A stretch of DNA of 64,000 nt from Ornithodoros turicata (Eukaryota; Arthropoda; Arachnida; Ixodida; Argasidae). Below are positions 46,529 through 57,710 of this stretch, in pieces. Every line of letters starts with the position of its first letter. Position 1 is the first letter of the stretch. A program made the position numbers and the translations under genes. The DNA lies in NCBI RefSeq assembly GCF_037126465.1, contig NC_088201.1:195246403-195310402 (forward strand), read 5' to 3'. The notes beneath the pieces are model-generated. The model was not told the DNA's origin and searched no databases. It worked only from the letters and a program-made list of their open reading frames with translations.

Positions 46529-48959
46529 AAGAGTAGGACAAAGGAAATAACCTTGCGATTCAATAAATAATAGGAGTCTTTGTCGGTGTCTTCTTCTTCA
46601 GACAGGATGTGATGACGTCACGCAGTCTGTAGCAATGCATTGACCGTTACTGGAAAAAAGTGTGGCAATAGAAAAATAGTGTGTATTGTCTTGGGCAGAT
46701 TTATGATGAGCACTGTTTTTGAATAAGAAGAAATAGTTTGATGCTGGTTTCCTTCTTTGTTTCTTTTCGCTTTTTCCCCCCTTGTCTGACAAACATGTGC
46801 AGACATGCCTGGGCTTGTTCTGACATGCTTTCCTTCTGCATGTAGTTTTTTTCCTTTTGTACAAGGCATATTCTTGACGATAGTGCTGCCTTGAATGGGT
46901 AAAGTACAAATCTTAATAATTTTGCGATTCATTTAGTTCAGAGAGTTACCGCGAGGGGGACAGGTGTGTGACTTTATGTCTTGCTGAACCTTTTTTTTTT
47001 TTCCTGTACAGTAAGACTTTGGGAATGAAACGCTACAATCTCCTCTTGTCTATGGTGTTTTTCTGCAATAGTTCCCTACGCAATCATTATAGTAGAATAA
47101 AGGAAATGATCTAGGGATAGTGATTCAATAAATAACAGGTGCCCTGTCTAGAGCGTACGCGTCCTTGAGCCACGCACCTGCATGATGACCGCATACCAAG
47201 AGACTATTGTTTCAGGTTGACCTTGTCTAGAGGAGCATTAGTGGGAAAAAACTGTGTAGCCCTGAGACAATAGGATGACGTCACGACCAATGAGAACGGC
47301 CTGCAGGGGGCGCAAGGTTTCACTTCTCTCTTGGACACTGACGGGTCTCGATACGCAAATTCTGCTCCTGGCGTTGGCCGTCAGTAGAAGAGCGTAGCTT
47401 TGGTGGGGTTCTGTCTGCCTCTCATGGGGTGCGGATGTGTGGTTCGTCACTGGTGAATGGTGTTCAACGATGCAGGTGGATTTTGTGACGAGCGGATTTA
47501 CAATGAGGGAATGCTGTGAATGGGAAAAATGATGGTGAGTGTCTTTTTCACTCTGTTCAAGTGTTTCTTTGTTTTCCTCTGTTGCCCAGCAGTCGTACAA
47601 TTTGTGCTGACGTGTTCTGACATGCCCCGATATGCATGCTTTCCTGTGTTGACGTTTTTTATTTTTTTATTTTTTAACAAGGAACATTGTTGTCTTGACG
47701 ATAGTGCTGCCCTGAGTTCTGCGCTCCTGTTTACCCGTACTCTTTGTTGATTTCTTGAGTACCTAGTCCTCTTATTTGCCGTTGATAGAGTTACATGTTA
47801 GGATATTTTGTTCTTTTGCAAGTCTCATTTAGTAAGACTTTGGAATTCCTACGATCAGCTTTCATGCATGGTGCTCTTCTGCAATAGTTTCCTATTCAAT
47901 CGTTATAGAAGAATAAAGGAACTAATCATGGGATAGTGATTCAATAAATAATAGGTCCCCTGTCTAGAGCGTACGCGTCCTTGAGCCACGCAGGTGCATG
48001 ATGACGTCATACTGTGGCTTCATTGTAGATTGACCAAAGGAGCATTAGTGGAAAAAAACAGGGTAGCCCTGAGACAATAGGATGACGTCACGACCAATGA
48101 GAACGGCCAGCAGGGGGCGCAGGAATGCTCTTCTCTCTTAGCCTCACGACCAATGAGAACGGGCAGCAGGGGGCGCAGGAATGCTCTTCACTCTTAGCCT
48201 CTCGGAGGTGGTCGCCCCAGAGGGCGCTAGGAGCGCGTATGCGTAGCGGCCGCGGGGCGGCGCCCCAGTCAGTTTCTCTCCGGCTGTCGCGGAAAGCAGA
48301 CGTGCGCTCCCTGCGCTCGCTCAGTTTCTGGCGGGCTGTCACGGAGAGCAGTCGCATCGGTCTGCGCTCCTGCTGTGGTGAGGTGATTTGTTGTGTAACT
48401 AATGCTTTCGCCAACTTTGTTCCCGCTTTGTTTGCGATTTTCGTGCCAGTGCTGGTTGCTGTTGTCCGGGCATCCCCGGCATTTTCTATCATCTTCTGCC
48501 TTGGGAACGGGAGTAGCGCTGGCGTGATTCTTAATAATTTTGTTGTGAGATTAGTTGAGAAAGTAACCGCTAGGGGATGCACCTGCTGGGCTTTATACAG
48601 GAGAAAAAAAAAACATTACGAGTCAGTTCTCTGCCTGCCTCTCGGATGGAGCAGTCGCATCGTTCTGCGCTCCTGTTCTGGTAGGCTCATTTGTTGTGTA
48701 ACTAATTGTTTTTTCTTGTTAGCTATTGATGGTTTGCATACTCTTGCTTTCCCAGCCTCTGTATTAGGAGTGTTTTTCTCCTTGCATGTCCAGAGCTGTC
48801 CTAAGTTGCCCAGACATGCCATGATGACGTCACAGGTGACGTCACAGGATGTGCGGAACTGGTGCTGCGATGCTTTGCAACCTGCCTCAGTGCTCCGTCG
48901 CCCAGCGACGGTCAGCGGCCGTTCCGGGCCGCTTTCTTCAAGATGACGTCGTTGATCTT
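46529..48959. repeat. Satellite-like block 1 (right arm)
   Basis: Mirror of 35420-37850, with one substitution noticed (left-arm 36592). Confidence 0.8.
48125..48946 (+). other. 273-codon open frame of uncertain status (right arm)
   Basis: Mirror of 35433-36254; the encoded residues are the same. Confidence 0.25.
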
Positions 48960-49028
48960 CAACTAAAGTCCTTCTCTCCACTCTATTTCTATCTTTTTAT
49001 TTTATTTTCTACCTATTTTTTTATTTTT

Positions 49029-49204
49029 TATCAGCTCAAGTAGCCGGAAACTCACACAGTGGTCTGGACGTGTCTTAGATGATCCCCAATTAGTGAAATG
49101 ACTCCCTGGTGGGTCCTGAGTAATGTGGGGGGTCCCAATTAGCTCTAATTGCTAATTAATGGCGTCCAGACGAAGATGTGAGTTTCCGGATACTTGAGCT
49201 GATA
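49029..49204. mobile_element. 176-bp TA-flanked MITE (right arm)
   Basis: Mirror copy of 35175-35350. Confidence 0.75.
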
Positions 49205-49218
49205 CACTACTACTTCCA

Positions 49219-49990
49219 TGTCATCGCCACACTGTCACGCCTCTTGGCACTCTTCTATCTTGCACGGACCGTTTCTCAAGGGTACACCTGAACATCGTGG
49301 GCACGCTACCTACTGACGTACGCAGATACCGTCGCGCGCACATTCCTCTGCATATGGATTTCCCGCTCTGGCGTCCCTCAAGAGGTTGTGAAGGACAAGG
49401 GCCAAAAATTCAAAAGTCGATTCTTCCATGCCTTAACTCTCTTTGTGGGTAGCACAGGTATCTGAACTTCGGCTTGCAGCAATGTCTTGGTCGAGCGCTT
49501 TCATCGGCACTTGAAGCAGGTCATCATGGCTCAGGACAAGCGCACCCGATGTGCCGATATGCTGCCCGTCGTCCTCCTCGGCATACGTTCCGCCGTGAAG
49601 CCCAACCTCGCCTGCTCTTCGGCTCAGTTGGTATACGGCTCTCCTCCTCGACTTCACGCCTGCCGTCTCTTCCAAGAATGCTTCTTCTTTTCTCACCCGC
49701 GTTCGCCGAGCTTTTGCCGCCACCGCTTCCCGCCGACCCGCGCCTCAACTTCACAGTCCTCATTCGTACAGCCCAGCCTGCACTCATCGGCACACATTTT
49801 TCTGCGAAAGTGTCGCATTCGCCGCTCTCTAGAGGCTCCCCATTCAGGACCCTATAAAGTGATCCGACGTAGCCCCAAGACCTTCATTATCGACGTTCTT
49901 GGTACAACCTAGTCGGCCTCCATTGACCGTCTTAAGCCCGCCTTCCAAGGCCACCCACCTTCACGCATCATCGCCCCCGTCCGCTCATAG
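49219..49990 (+). pseudogene. pol (remnant): Ty3-type integrase/pol 3' remnant (right arm)
   Basis: In successive registers I read TPLGTLLSCTDRFSRVHLN, an early integrase motif; then YADTVARTFLCIWISRSGVP with QEVV.DKG..FKSRFF after it; then MVERFHRHLKQVIMAQ; and finally GPYKVIRRSPKTFIIDV and SIDRLKPAFQGHPPSR with a stop at about 49988. This is the order of a Ty3 integrase catalytic core and C-terminal domain. A stretch holding the first catalytic aspartate appears deleted between the first two blocks, and there are several frameshifts. No LTR is visible beside it. It is dead. Confidence 0.8.
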
Positions 49991-52900
49991 GGCTGTTCGG
50001 TAGGGCAAGAAAGCGCTCCTGTTTACGGCAGTCAGCGCCACTTGTGGCGACTGTGCTAAGTTTTCCAAAGTAGCGTGTTCTCTCATCACGCCCATTGTGT
50101 GTGCTGTGTCAGAATGACCAAGTTGTGTTGCGTCTTTGAATAAGGCGTAAGTGACCTAGGACTGTTTCCCCATCAAATCGGAAGAAGGGAAACCGTCAAC
50201 AGCGCGCGTTTTCGGCGCAAGGCAGAATATTATCAGACAGTCTCGAAATACGGGTAAAATGTGCCTCCCAGGTGCCGTAGATGTACTAGCTCTGAGCGAA
50301 ACCTGAAATGAATGGAGCGAGCGCTTCGAATGTTTGTCAGCAGCCAGTTGTTGGCTCTTCTTATGGGCGTCACATTGTTTCTTTTTCCTTTTTGCTTACT
50401 CCAACCAAAGCTACCGCTTGTCACATATCCGTGACTGTTTGGGAAGAGAGGAATATGGGAGTCAGATCACAACAGTCATCAGAACAAGAATTCAGATGCC
50501 CCTGCGGCTGAGATTATTAACGTTGAGACTCTTTTGACACAGTGCGGATGATAACTAACTTAATGAGAGACATATCTCAAGTACAACACAACTTTCATAA
50601 TCCAAGTACCAATTGTAATGACTCCCACTAGATCCCCCGTGAGTATGATGATTTTGGGAATTACATGCACTCGCGACATCTTATACTTCTATGCTTGCCA
50701 AACACTTGCTATTTAGGAATTTGTTCCACCTATATCTGTAGAATATGTAATTAATAATTAAAAAATAAATGCATATTCACATTACGGATGATTTTCACAT
50801 AGTGCTACGCAACCGAGACATAGCTCTACGTGTATGACAGAATGGCGTAGACACAGGCGAGCCGGTGGCATGACGAAATTTATGATGAAAAAAACCTGAG
50901 CGTGCGGCACGAAGAAGATACAAAGGCAGACCAGCTCAAGTTTACAAGCTTACAGAATCACACATCTATCAGCTTCAGTTTGAATGTAAAAAAAAAAAGA
51001 GAATAAAAACAGATATAATACAGGTGCGCTCCGGTGCCCTTTGTGCAGTTCGTGCATTTTATAACAGTGACGTGATTTAGGTTTTTATTTTTACCGTTCC
51101 CCGGGCTGTACATTCTCAGATATTGCACAGAAACAAGTGGAATATCGTGCACAGCGCATGTAATAGTATTCTTCGTCTGACGAGTGCACTCTGAAACTTT
51201 TACTTCCCGTACCATCACGAGAGAGAGACAGCGCGAGTGTAGCGCTGCCAAACTCTAGGCGAACGTACTTATCGGCGCCAGGCAGTCTCTAAGCCTCCCA
51301 GCGAGTCCGTGACGTGGGCCGTCACTCTCACCTCGTCCGCTCCCTCGGGCAACACCACCTAGATGCAGAAAGCCAGTGCGCTCGTTCACGTGACGTAAGA
51401 ATTAGGGATCAGGCAGTCAGGATCGTGTTTTCAACGGCCGCAGTCAGTCACGCACGTGGTTTCAGCGGTTGTGGCCATGGAGAAGAACCACCGTCGTCTG
51501 CGAGTTGTCATTGAAAGTCCCCGGGTACAAAATGGTTAAACTTGGAAATAAAGCGGCAAACGGTCTCAGTCTTTCTCAAAACTGATTGAACTTGCGCTTT
51601 TTGTCTTAATATTTAGGTCTGCAGGTTCCAGGTGATGTGCAATCATTTGCGAGTTCTTGAACTCGCAGAACTGCGAATCGTAATAGCAGACGAATTCTGG
51701 CTTCATATGTCCACATAGCGAGGCAGGGAGAAGGGGCAATCCGTAGGCTTTCCTTATCTGAGCGGCGTTGGCTCGGCCGTTCTCAGTGACCTGTGGTCTG
51801 CCAGGGTACTCCTGTTGTTCCACAGACGTCGACACCTTCGTGCCGTATCGGTTATACTTCAGCTGCGCGGGGCCCGCGAAATAAAACCGTTAATTTCTCA
51901 TGATCAGCTTGGGGCTCCGAACCTTTTTTTCTTTCACGCACTCTGTAGCGAGCTCTTTCATGACAAAAGTTTTTTATATCTTTATATACTTCTTGGTTAA
52001 ACGCAGGTTTGATTTCCGTGCTGTGGAAATTTGGGGACCGTCCACATTCCTAGAATGTATTGCCAAGTTTCCACAGGGCGTCAAAATTCTGTCCTTGGCT
52101 CCTTGCGTTTCATTGTGGCTATCAGCTACTATTGGCCCAACCCATGTCAAAGCAGTACGAAACACGGATTTATAAATAGTATCAGATGATTGCATTGTAC
52201 ATACCTCCCCGCATCATAGGCAATTTTCACTTGTCTTGAACAACCTGTTCTAGATCATATCCCTGAAATGTGCATCAGCATCAGGGAGGAAAAGGAAGGG
52301 TCACGGATAGAAAAAGACGCGCGCGCACACACACACACGCATACACACAGGCGCGCACGCACACGAAAGTAAACAAATAAAATAAGTAGCTAAATGTACA
52401 ACACATCAACACTTGCCAAAATATGCCATCAGCACTTGCACAGTCGTGCAAGGTGCAACTGTCTGGCATTGCACGCTCCTTAGACGTTCTCGCTCGATTT
52501 ATTGAAAACGGGAGGCAGGACCTTTTTTTTCCCTGATAGGCAAGCCTGAGCGATGGGCAAGACACGTAAACAAACACAAACACGAAGTCTCAAATTTAGC
52601 CTGCATTTACGCCATTCTGTCAATGACCTTTTTTCCCCTTATGTTCGGAATAATTGACAGTCCAAAGAAACCGTAACCCTCCCATTTTCCTCAAATCAAG
52701 GGAGAGAACGTTGTCATTCGGGATGATGGTTGGCTAGGAGCGTGGTATGTGGTGCAGCTAATTTTTAAGAGTGTACCCTACTATGAAAAAATGGCTAGGA
52801 AGCAAGCGAGCTGGTGAAGATGATGCGTGTACCCTACTAGTTCGCAGCCCTCGCTGGGTATTCGTCATCATCCATGATAAGAGCACGTTATCTCACCAAC

Positions 52901-53890
52901 GGAACGATAGAACCGCCAGCGCTGTTTACCAGTCGCTTTGAGAACGAATACCAAAGAGTCCCTTTCGGCTGTTCCTTATTTTCTGTCCCCCCGTGTGTCA
53001 ACCAGGCGGATGAGCACGAAATCGACGGCCGGATCGCTGATCCAAACAGCGCATTGGTGCGCTGCTATGCGCAAGAAATATGTAAACCGAAACCAATTAA
53101 TTACTCGAAAAAATTACTAAGTGTCGATGCGTCTTTTCTTCTCGGAATATTTTGCGCTGAACGTCTCGATGCGTAAAACAGATCTTCCGTAATCCTGCTA
53201 AGTAAATGTTAAACGTTAGCATGTTTACTTATTTAGTGAGCGTATGCAAAGGAGCCGCTCACTACTCAGTTCATGGCCGATGTCCCAAGGATCTCCACCA
53301 AAAAGAAATTTCTTCGATGGCCTGCCTGTTCACGATGTATTCAGCCGGGGGATTCTCGTGAAACACCCTACATACAAGAAATTATGCCGAGAAAGAATTA
53401 GCCGTATATCTATACAAGCTTTTGTTCCCCGGCATTTGAAACCTTACACATTGTACTCAGTATGACAGAAGTAGATTTTAGAAGTAGAAGGCGCTCCATT
53501 GTGATTTCACAGTTTTTACATCGAAAGCTGTCCCCGTTAGGTAAAGTTTCACTGCGGTTTCACAATCAGTGGGACCATCGACTCTAAAGTGATTGTCTTG
53601 GTTATAGAGTGAGAAAATTTTGTACCCGAGGGCACGAAAGTGCCACTAAAATGTGAGACGCCACACTTAGAGAATGCTTAGCCTAACGACACTTCCGCAT
53701 GTAGCAAGCCGTCTGTGTGTTTAAGCACGTGTAAATGGGAGGAGGAATGAAACTCGGCAGGGAGGGGAATTTTTTAGCGTTCAGCGCGTATTCTCCTCTG
53801 ACAGACAGGAGTGCAAGATAGGTTTCAGAAAAACATCTACAAAGTAACGGTGTGGTTTCACTGCCAAAGAGGCTGAAGAACATTCCTCCT

Positions 53891-54035
53891 AGGCAGCACA
53901 ATGTACTGAAAGTCGAGTGCATGGGGGCGAACGGGAAAATGGAAGGACTTGAACAAACACGGGAAACTACAGGATATTAATAAGACACATACCGTCCACT
54001 CCTTTGCACTCGACTTTCAGTACATTGTGCTGCCT
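53891..54035. mobile_element. 145-bp MITE (right arm)
   Basis: Mirror copy of 30344-30488. Confidence 0.75.
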
Positions 54036-55463
54036 GTGTGGTGACTGCGGCTCTAAAAACAAAAAATACAACGCTGCAGATGCAGCGTTGCCCCGAGGTT
54101 CGCGTTCTGGGAAATCGAACGCTCTCTTCAAAATAGTGTCATTTCTTAAACTCTTTTACACATTGTAATTAGGCGGTAAAAAGATGTTCAAAAGTTATTA
54201 TAGCTGTAGTGTACTGTTATTGTCACGTGGTCTGTCTGCCAAAGATTCCCTTTAATCTTTACCTTATCTGTGACCGTCGTGTGTTTTACATGTATGTAAT
54301 GTATGCTTATTTTTAGTTTTTGTTCACTTTTTAATATTTCTGCGCAGCACCACCGAGAGGCTTGGTTCCCTCTAGTACGAAATTTGATGGGTTCCTTAAT
54401 GCTGTGAGCATCTATATTTTGTCCAGCGGTGTTATATAACTCGGTTTAGGAGAACCGAACGCAAGGCATCATGTGTACATTTGTATCTGCGACAACATGC
54501 ATAAATTGTGCAATTGTGCATTCCCCTGCTCTGGATGGCAGCGTCATTCACGAACAAAATGTAAATGTCATCTAAGTAAGTCATATGCCTCTATGTTCAA
54601 CTTAATTAAGTGCGCAAATGCATCGAATACAACTATGATCTGGCGCATATAATCCTGTTGCGTCAATGTTTTCTTGACTTCAAGCTGATTGTGGCGACGT
54701 ACCTGTGCAGAAAGCATCCTTCCTGCAGAAATCCTTCCTTCAAGCAAATGCTCGAAGGCATGCATATAATTCTTTGCAACAGCCTGCTTATTTTAGCGGC
54801 ATGTTTTGCGCGTAAAATAGTGCACCCTGGGCGATTGTTGCAAACACTCGAGGTGACGTTGTGTTTCACCTTCCACAAAGTACTATCATAACATAAGAGC
54901 CAATTCTCACTTGGCCACACCAGACGCGACATCGTCCTGAACTCAAAACGAAGAAATCGTTTGAGTGGGAGACGTTTTTTGTGTGCTGGAAAAGTTCTGA
55001 TCACTCAAACGGGAGAATTTCTTGACATCGCATTTGTGACGTTCCCTCACGATACCTGTGTGCAAATAAATGACGCTGACATACGAACCAGCTCGCCTGA
55101 GGTGAAGTAATTGTGTGCTTCCAGTGTCTTCCAGTGTGTACGTTTGCACAATATCAGCAGTGAAATGGCACGGCGAACATATTAGATAAAGTACAATGCG
55201 ATTATGAATGGCGACATGTTTTGTGGCTGCGCTGTTCAGCTGTCAATGTGTAGGGCAAAGAGACCAACATGCTGGATGTCGTTCATAAACAACTTGGTCT
55301 TGGTTGATTCCTTCATAGCTCAAAATTATTCGGGTATTGTGGAAGGACACAGTCGAGAGCGATGTAGCAGTACAACGCAGCCGATCTCGCTCATGATGAG
55401 ATTCATTTCCGGGACAGGATTTCGGGATTGTGACGAGTTCAGATGACGCTTCGAAGTATAGTC

Positions 55464-56072
55464 CTCCGCGGGTGAGCATCATCTGACCCGCATCCGACCC
55501 TACCCGCAGGTTGAAATCTGCAGCCCACACGCAAACCACGTCCCGTTAGAAACTGAGACCCGGGTTCGCACGCAGCTCGCATATTTTTTTTCCAAAAGCT
55601 CACCCACACCAGGCCCGCTACCCGATGAACGTTGATGAGTAAACTGAAAGTACTCCCTGGTGATGATTAGATGTGTCTGTGTGATGGCTACTGTAGGGGG
55701 AAAAGGTGCAAATGTGTATTGGTTTCTGGCTTCAGGCATGGTGATAGGGAACACGACATCGACAAAAGTGACACACAGGAGCTGTTGTACACTAACGGTG
55801 TGAGCGTTTGATCCGCCCTTGTCAGCGACGTTTTACTTTATATTTCAAGCGACTGCAGCGCAGACGCCTAAGGGATTGAGGGACTCAATGTACTTTCTAA
55901 TAGTGTTTTGGAAAAATGCATCGAAGGTACCCGACCCGCTGCCCTGCTCCGCACTCAACAATGACTCATCGCCCCGACCCGCCGCTATCCGCTACACCAA
56001 AAACCTTCACCCGCAGCAGCGTGCGGGCTACGCGCGGGTGCCCGCAGGTCCCGCGGGCCGTGCAGGACCCTA
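55464..56072. mobile_element. GC-rich hAT-like element ends (right arm)
   Basis: Mirror copy of 28307-28915. Confidence 0.35.
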
Positions 56073-56389
56073 CCGTGAGTATATCGGTGTATTCTGCGAA
56101 GTTGTTCAACCTGTGTTTCGTTAATTCAACGTTTACCCGAAGGAAAACGCTCGAGATATCGCAGTGTAACCACACCGGTAAAATAGTGACGGCAAAATGT
56201 TTTTTTTTGTTTTTTTTTTTCGATAATAATGCCGCTCCTTTTTTAGTTATCTCAGTTTTACTGCTTCACGTCAAAAGAAGGCGAGTCCCGCTACAATTGA
56301 AGCCCCAGGCAGGACGATGTACTGAAAGTCGAGTGCAATAGGAGTGGACGGGTAGGTGGAAGGCCTTGAACACCGCCGCAGCTTCCTTA

Positions 56390-56542
56390 TCACGTTGTAC
56401 AATGATTGAAACACGACGTGAGAAAGCACAGAACGATGAGGGTGGCGTCCCCAATTTCGGAGCGAACTATTGTGCAAATACGGGCTGCCGAACTGAAGGG
56501 CCGTTCAGCTTCTGTGCTATAAGAAACAACAGTCAGCAAACA
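56390..56542 (-). pseudogene. hAT transposase C-terminal dimerisation domain (right arm)
   Basis: Mirror copy of 27837-27989; the encoded residues are the same. Confidence 0.8.
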
Positions 56543-57327
56543 CCTGTACGCACGTGTAGGTACCGGTCCTCTGCCACCTCCAGTCATAAAAGAAAAATGT
56601 AATTTCCTTATAAAGAAGTGAGTCTGTACGTGATGGCTTACACGGGTCTGATTTGCTTGTAATATTTACTCACGAAATCCCGGGATTTCCCGGAAGAAAT
56701 CAGGGGGCTTCGGGACGTCAAAAATTGCCGGGATCCCGGGATTTTGGGATCCAGGATATCTCGATTGACAACCCTACATTTGTGCTGCCGTCCTTCTGCA
56801 AAACTCTGTAGCGTTTTCTTTGTTTTTCATTTTTTATTTTTATTTTATTTTTATTTTTTTGAGACCGGGAAAAAAAGAAAAAGAGCCCAGAGGAGGTACA
56901 TATTGACCGATCAGAGAATCGAACACCCCCTCTACAACTACGCCATTGTACGAACGATACTCGTCTGAAAAGGAGAATGGCATTTGAAAGCAATGAAGCA
57001 GTATGAATAATGCTCATCAAGCTGGTCACGCAGTACCCGATATCACCAATCTAAAGCAAGTGACCCATTCTCTTCAGTTCTCCTTCCTTTCGAGTTTCAT
57101 GCCTTCTCTCGCCTATACACGTGTACAAGTGTAGCGTTGCGTCACTTACGCACCACGTGCTATTAGGCTAAGCACACTTTAGGAAGACGTGTTCGCAAAT
57201 CACGGGCATGACACACAAAGAGACAAACATGACACAAGCCTCAACTGTAAGCGATAGACAAATGAGCTGTGGCAGGCTCCATCTACGGACAAACACAACA
57301 CATACAGCCTACAAGAGCCTAAAGGAC

Positions 57328-57527
57328 TAAGTGAAGCAGTACTTCGCGAAAAGTCAATGAGTGCCTAAAATGTAACATCCCTGACTGGTAACAGAGGGGT
57401 CCATGTTCAACCTCTTGTGCTGGCACCGAAGGATTGTCTTTTTCGTGAATTACTTCCTCTATGAACCTGAGTACATGAACCATTTATGAACAACTGATTC
57501 GTCATGAGAAGATGAGATGACCCCCTG
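57328..57527. other. Right flank of palindrome
   Basis: 200 bp of unique-looking DNA between the palindrome edge and the LINE-B target site. It is not homologous to the left flank. No gene. Confidence 0.6.
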
Positions 57528-57539
57528 TGTTGCATATAT
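57528..57539. repeat. 12-bp TSD, 3' side of LINE-B
   Basis: TGTTGCATATAT recurs at 63237-63248. Confidence 0.82.
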
Positions 57540-57561
57540 TTTGATTTGATTGTAAGTTTAA

Positions 57562-57594
57562 TGGCGCAGCGACAACTGAGATCATAGTGCGCCA
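57562..57594 (-). other. 3'-terminal hairpin of LINE-B
   Basis: TGGCGCA (57562-57568) pairs with TGCGCCA (57588-57594). The loop shares AACTGAGATCATAG with the GACTGAGACCATAG loop in LINE-A. Position and loop are conserved while neighbouring UTR sequence is not. Confidence 0.6.
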
Positions 57595-57710
57595 AATACG
57601 ATGATGATACATGAATGGGTTATGTTAAGAGCATAGTGATTTAATTAAAAGGACAGCTGTGTAACTACACTTCTGTGTAAATTGGAAGGTAAAACTGGTG
57701 AACTAAAACT

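Larger units (their letters stand above)
42253..57327 (-). repeat. Right arm of giant inverted repeat (15,075 bp)
   Basis: Mirror image of 27052-42126. Differences seen (left-arm coordinates): substitutions at 42017, 41969, 41791, 41388, 41353, 40975, 40456, 40310, 40293, 40266, 39828 and 39463. There is also one CA-unit difference near 41550 and a compensating 2-bp difference near 41583. Outside that I noticed only 36592, 34649, 34367 and 33516. The net length difference is zero. Confidence 0.97.

Noticed and set aside
27052..57327. Palindrome as hairpin telomere or terminal repeat of a viral genome or linear plasmid
   Set aside because: No viral or plasmid replication genes are present. 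Both sides continue into ordinary eukaryotic DNA, and the cargo is transposon debris.
27052..57327. A Polinton/Maverick or other large DNA transposon with 15-kb TIRs
   Set aside because: No polymerase, ATPase, capsid or complete integrase gene, no TSD, and almost no sequence between the arms.
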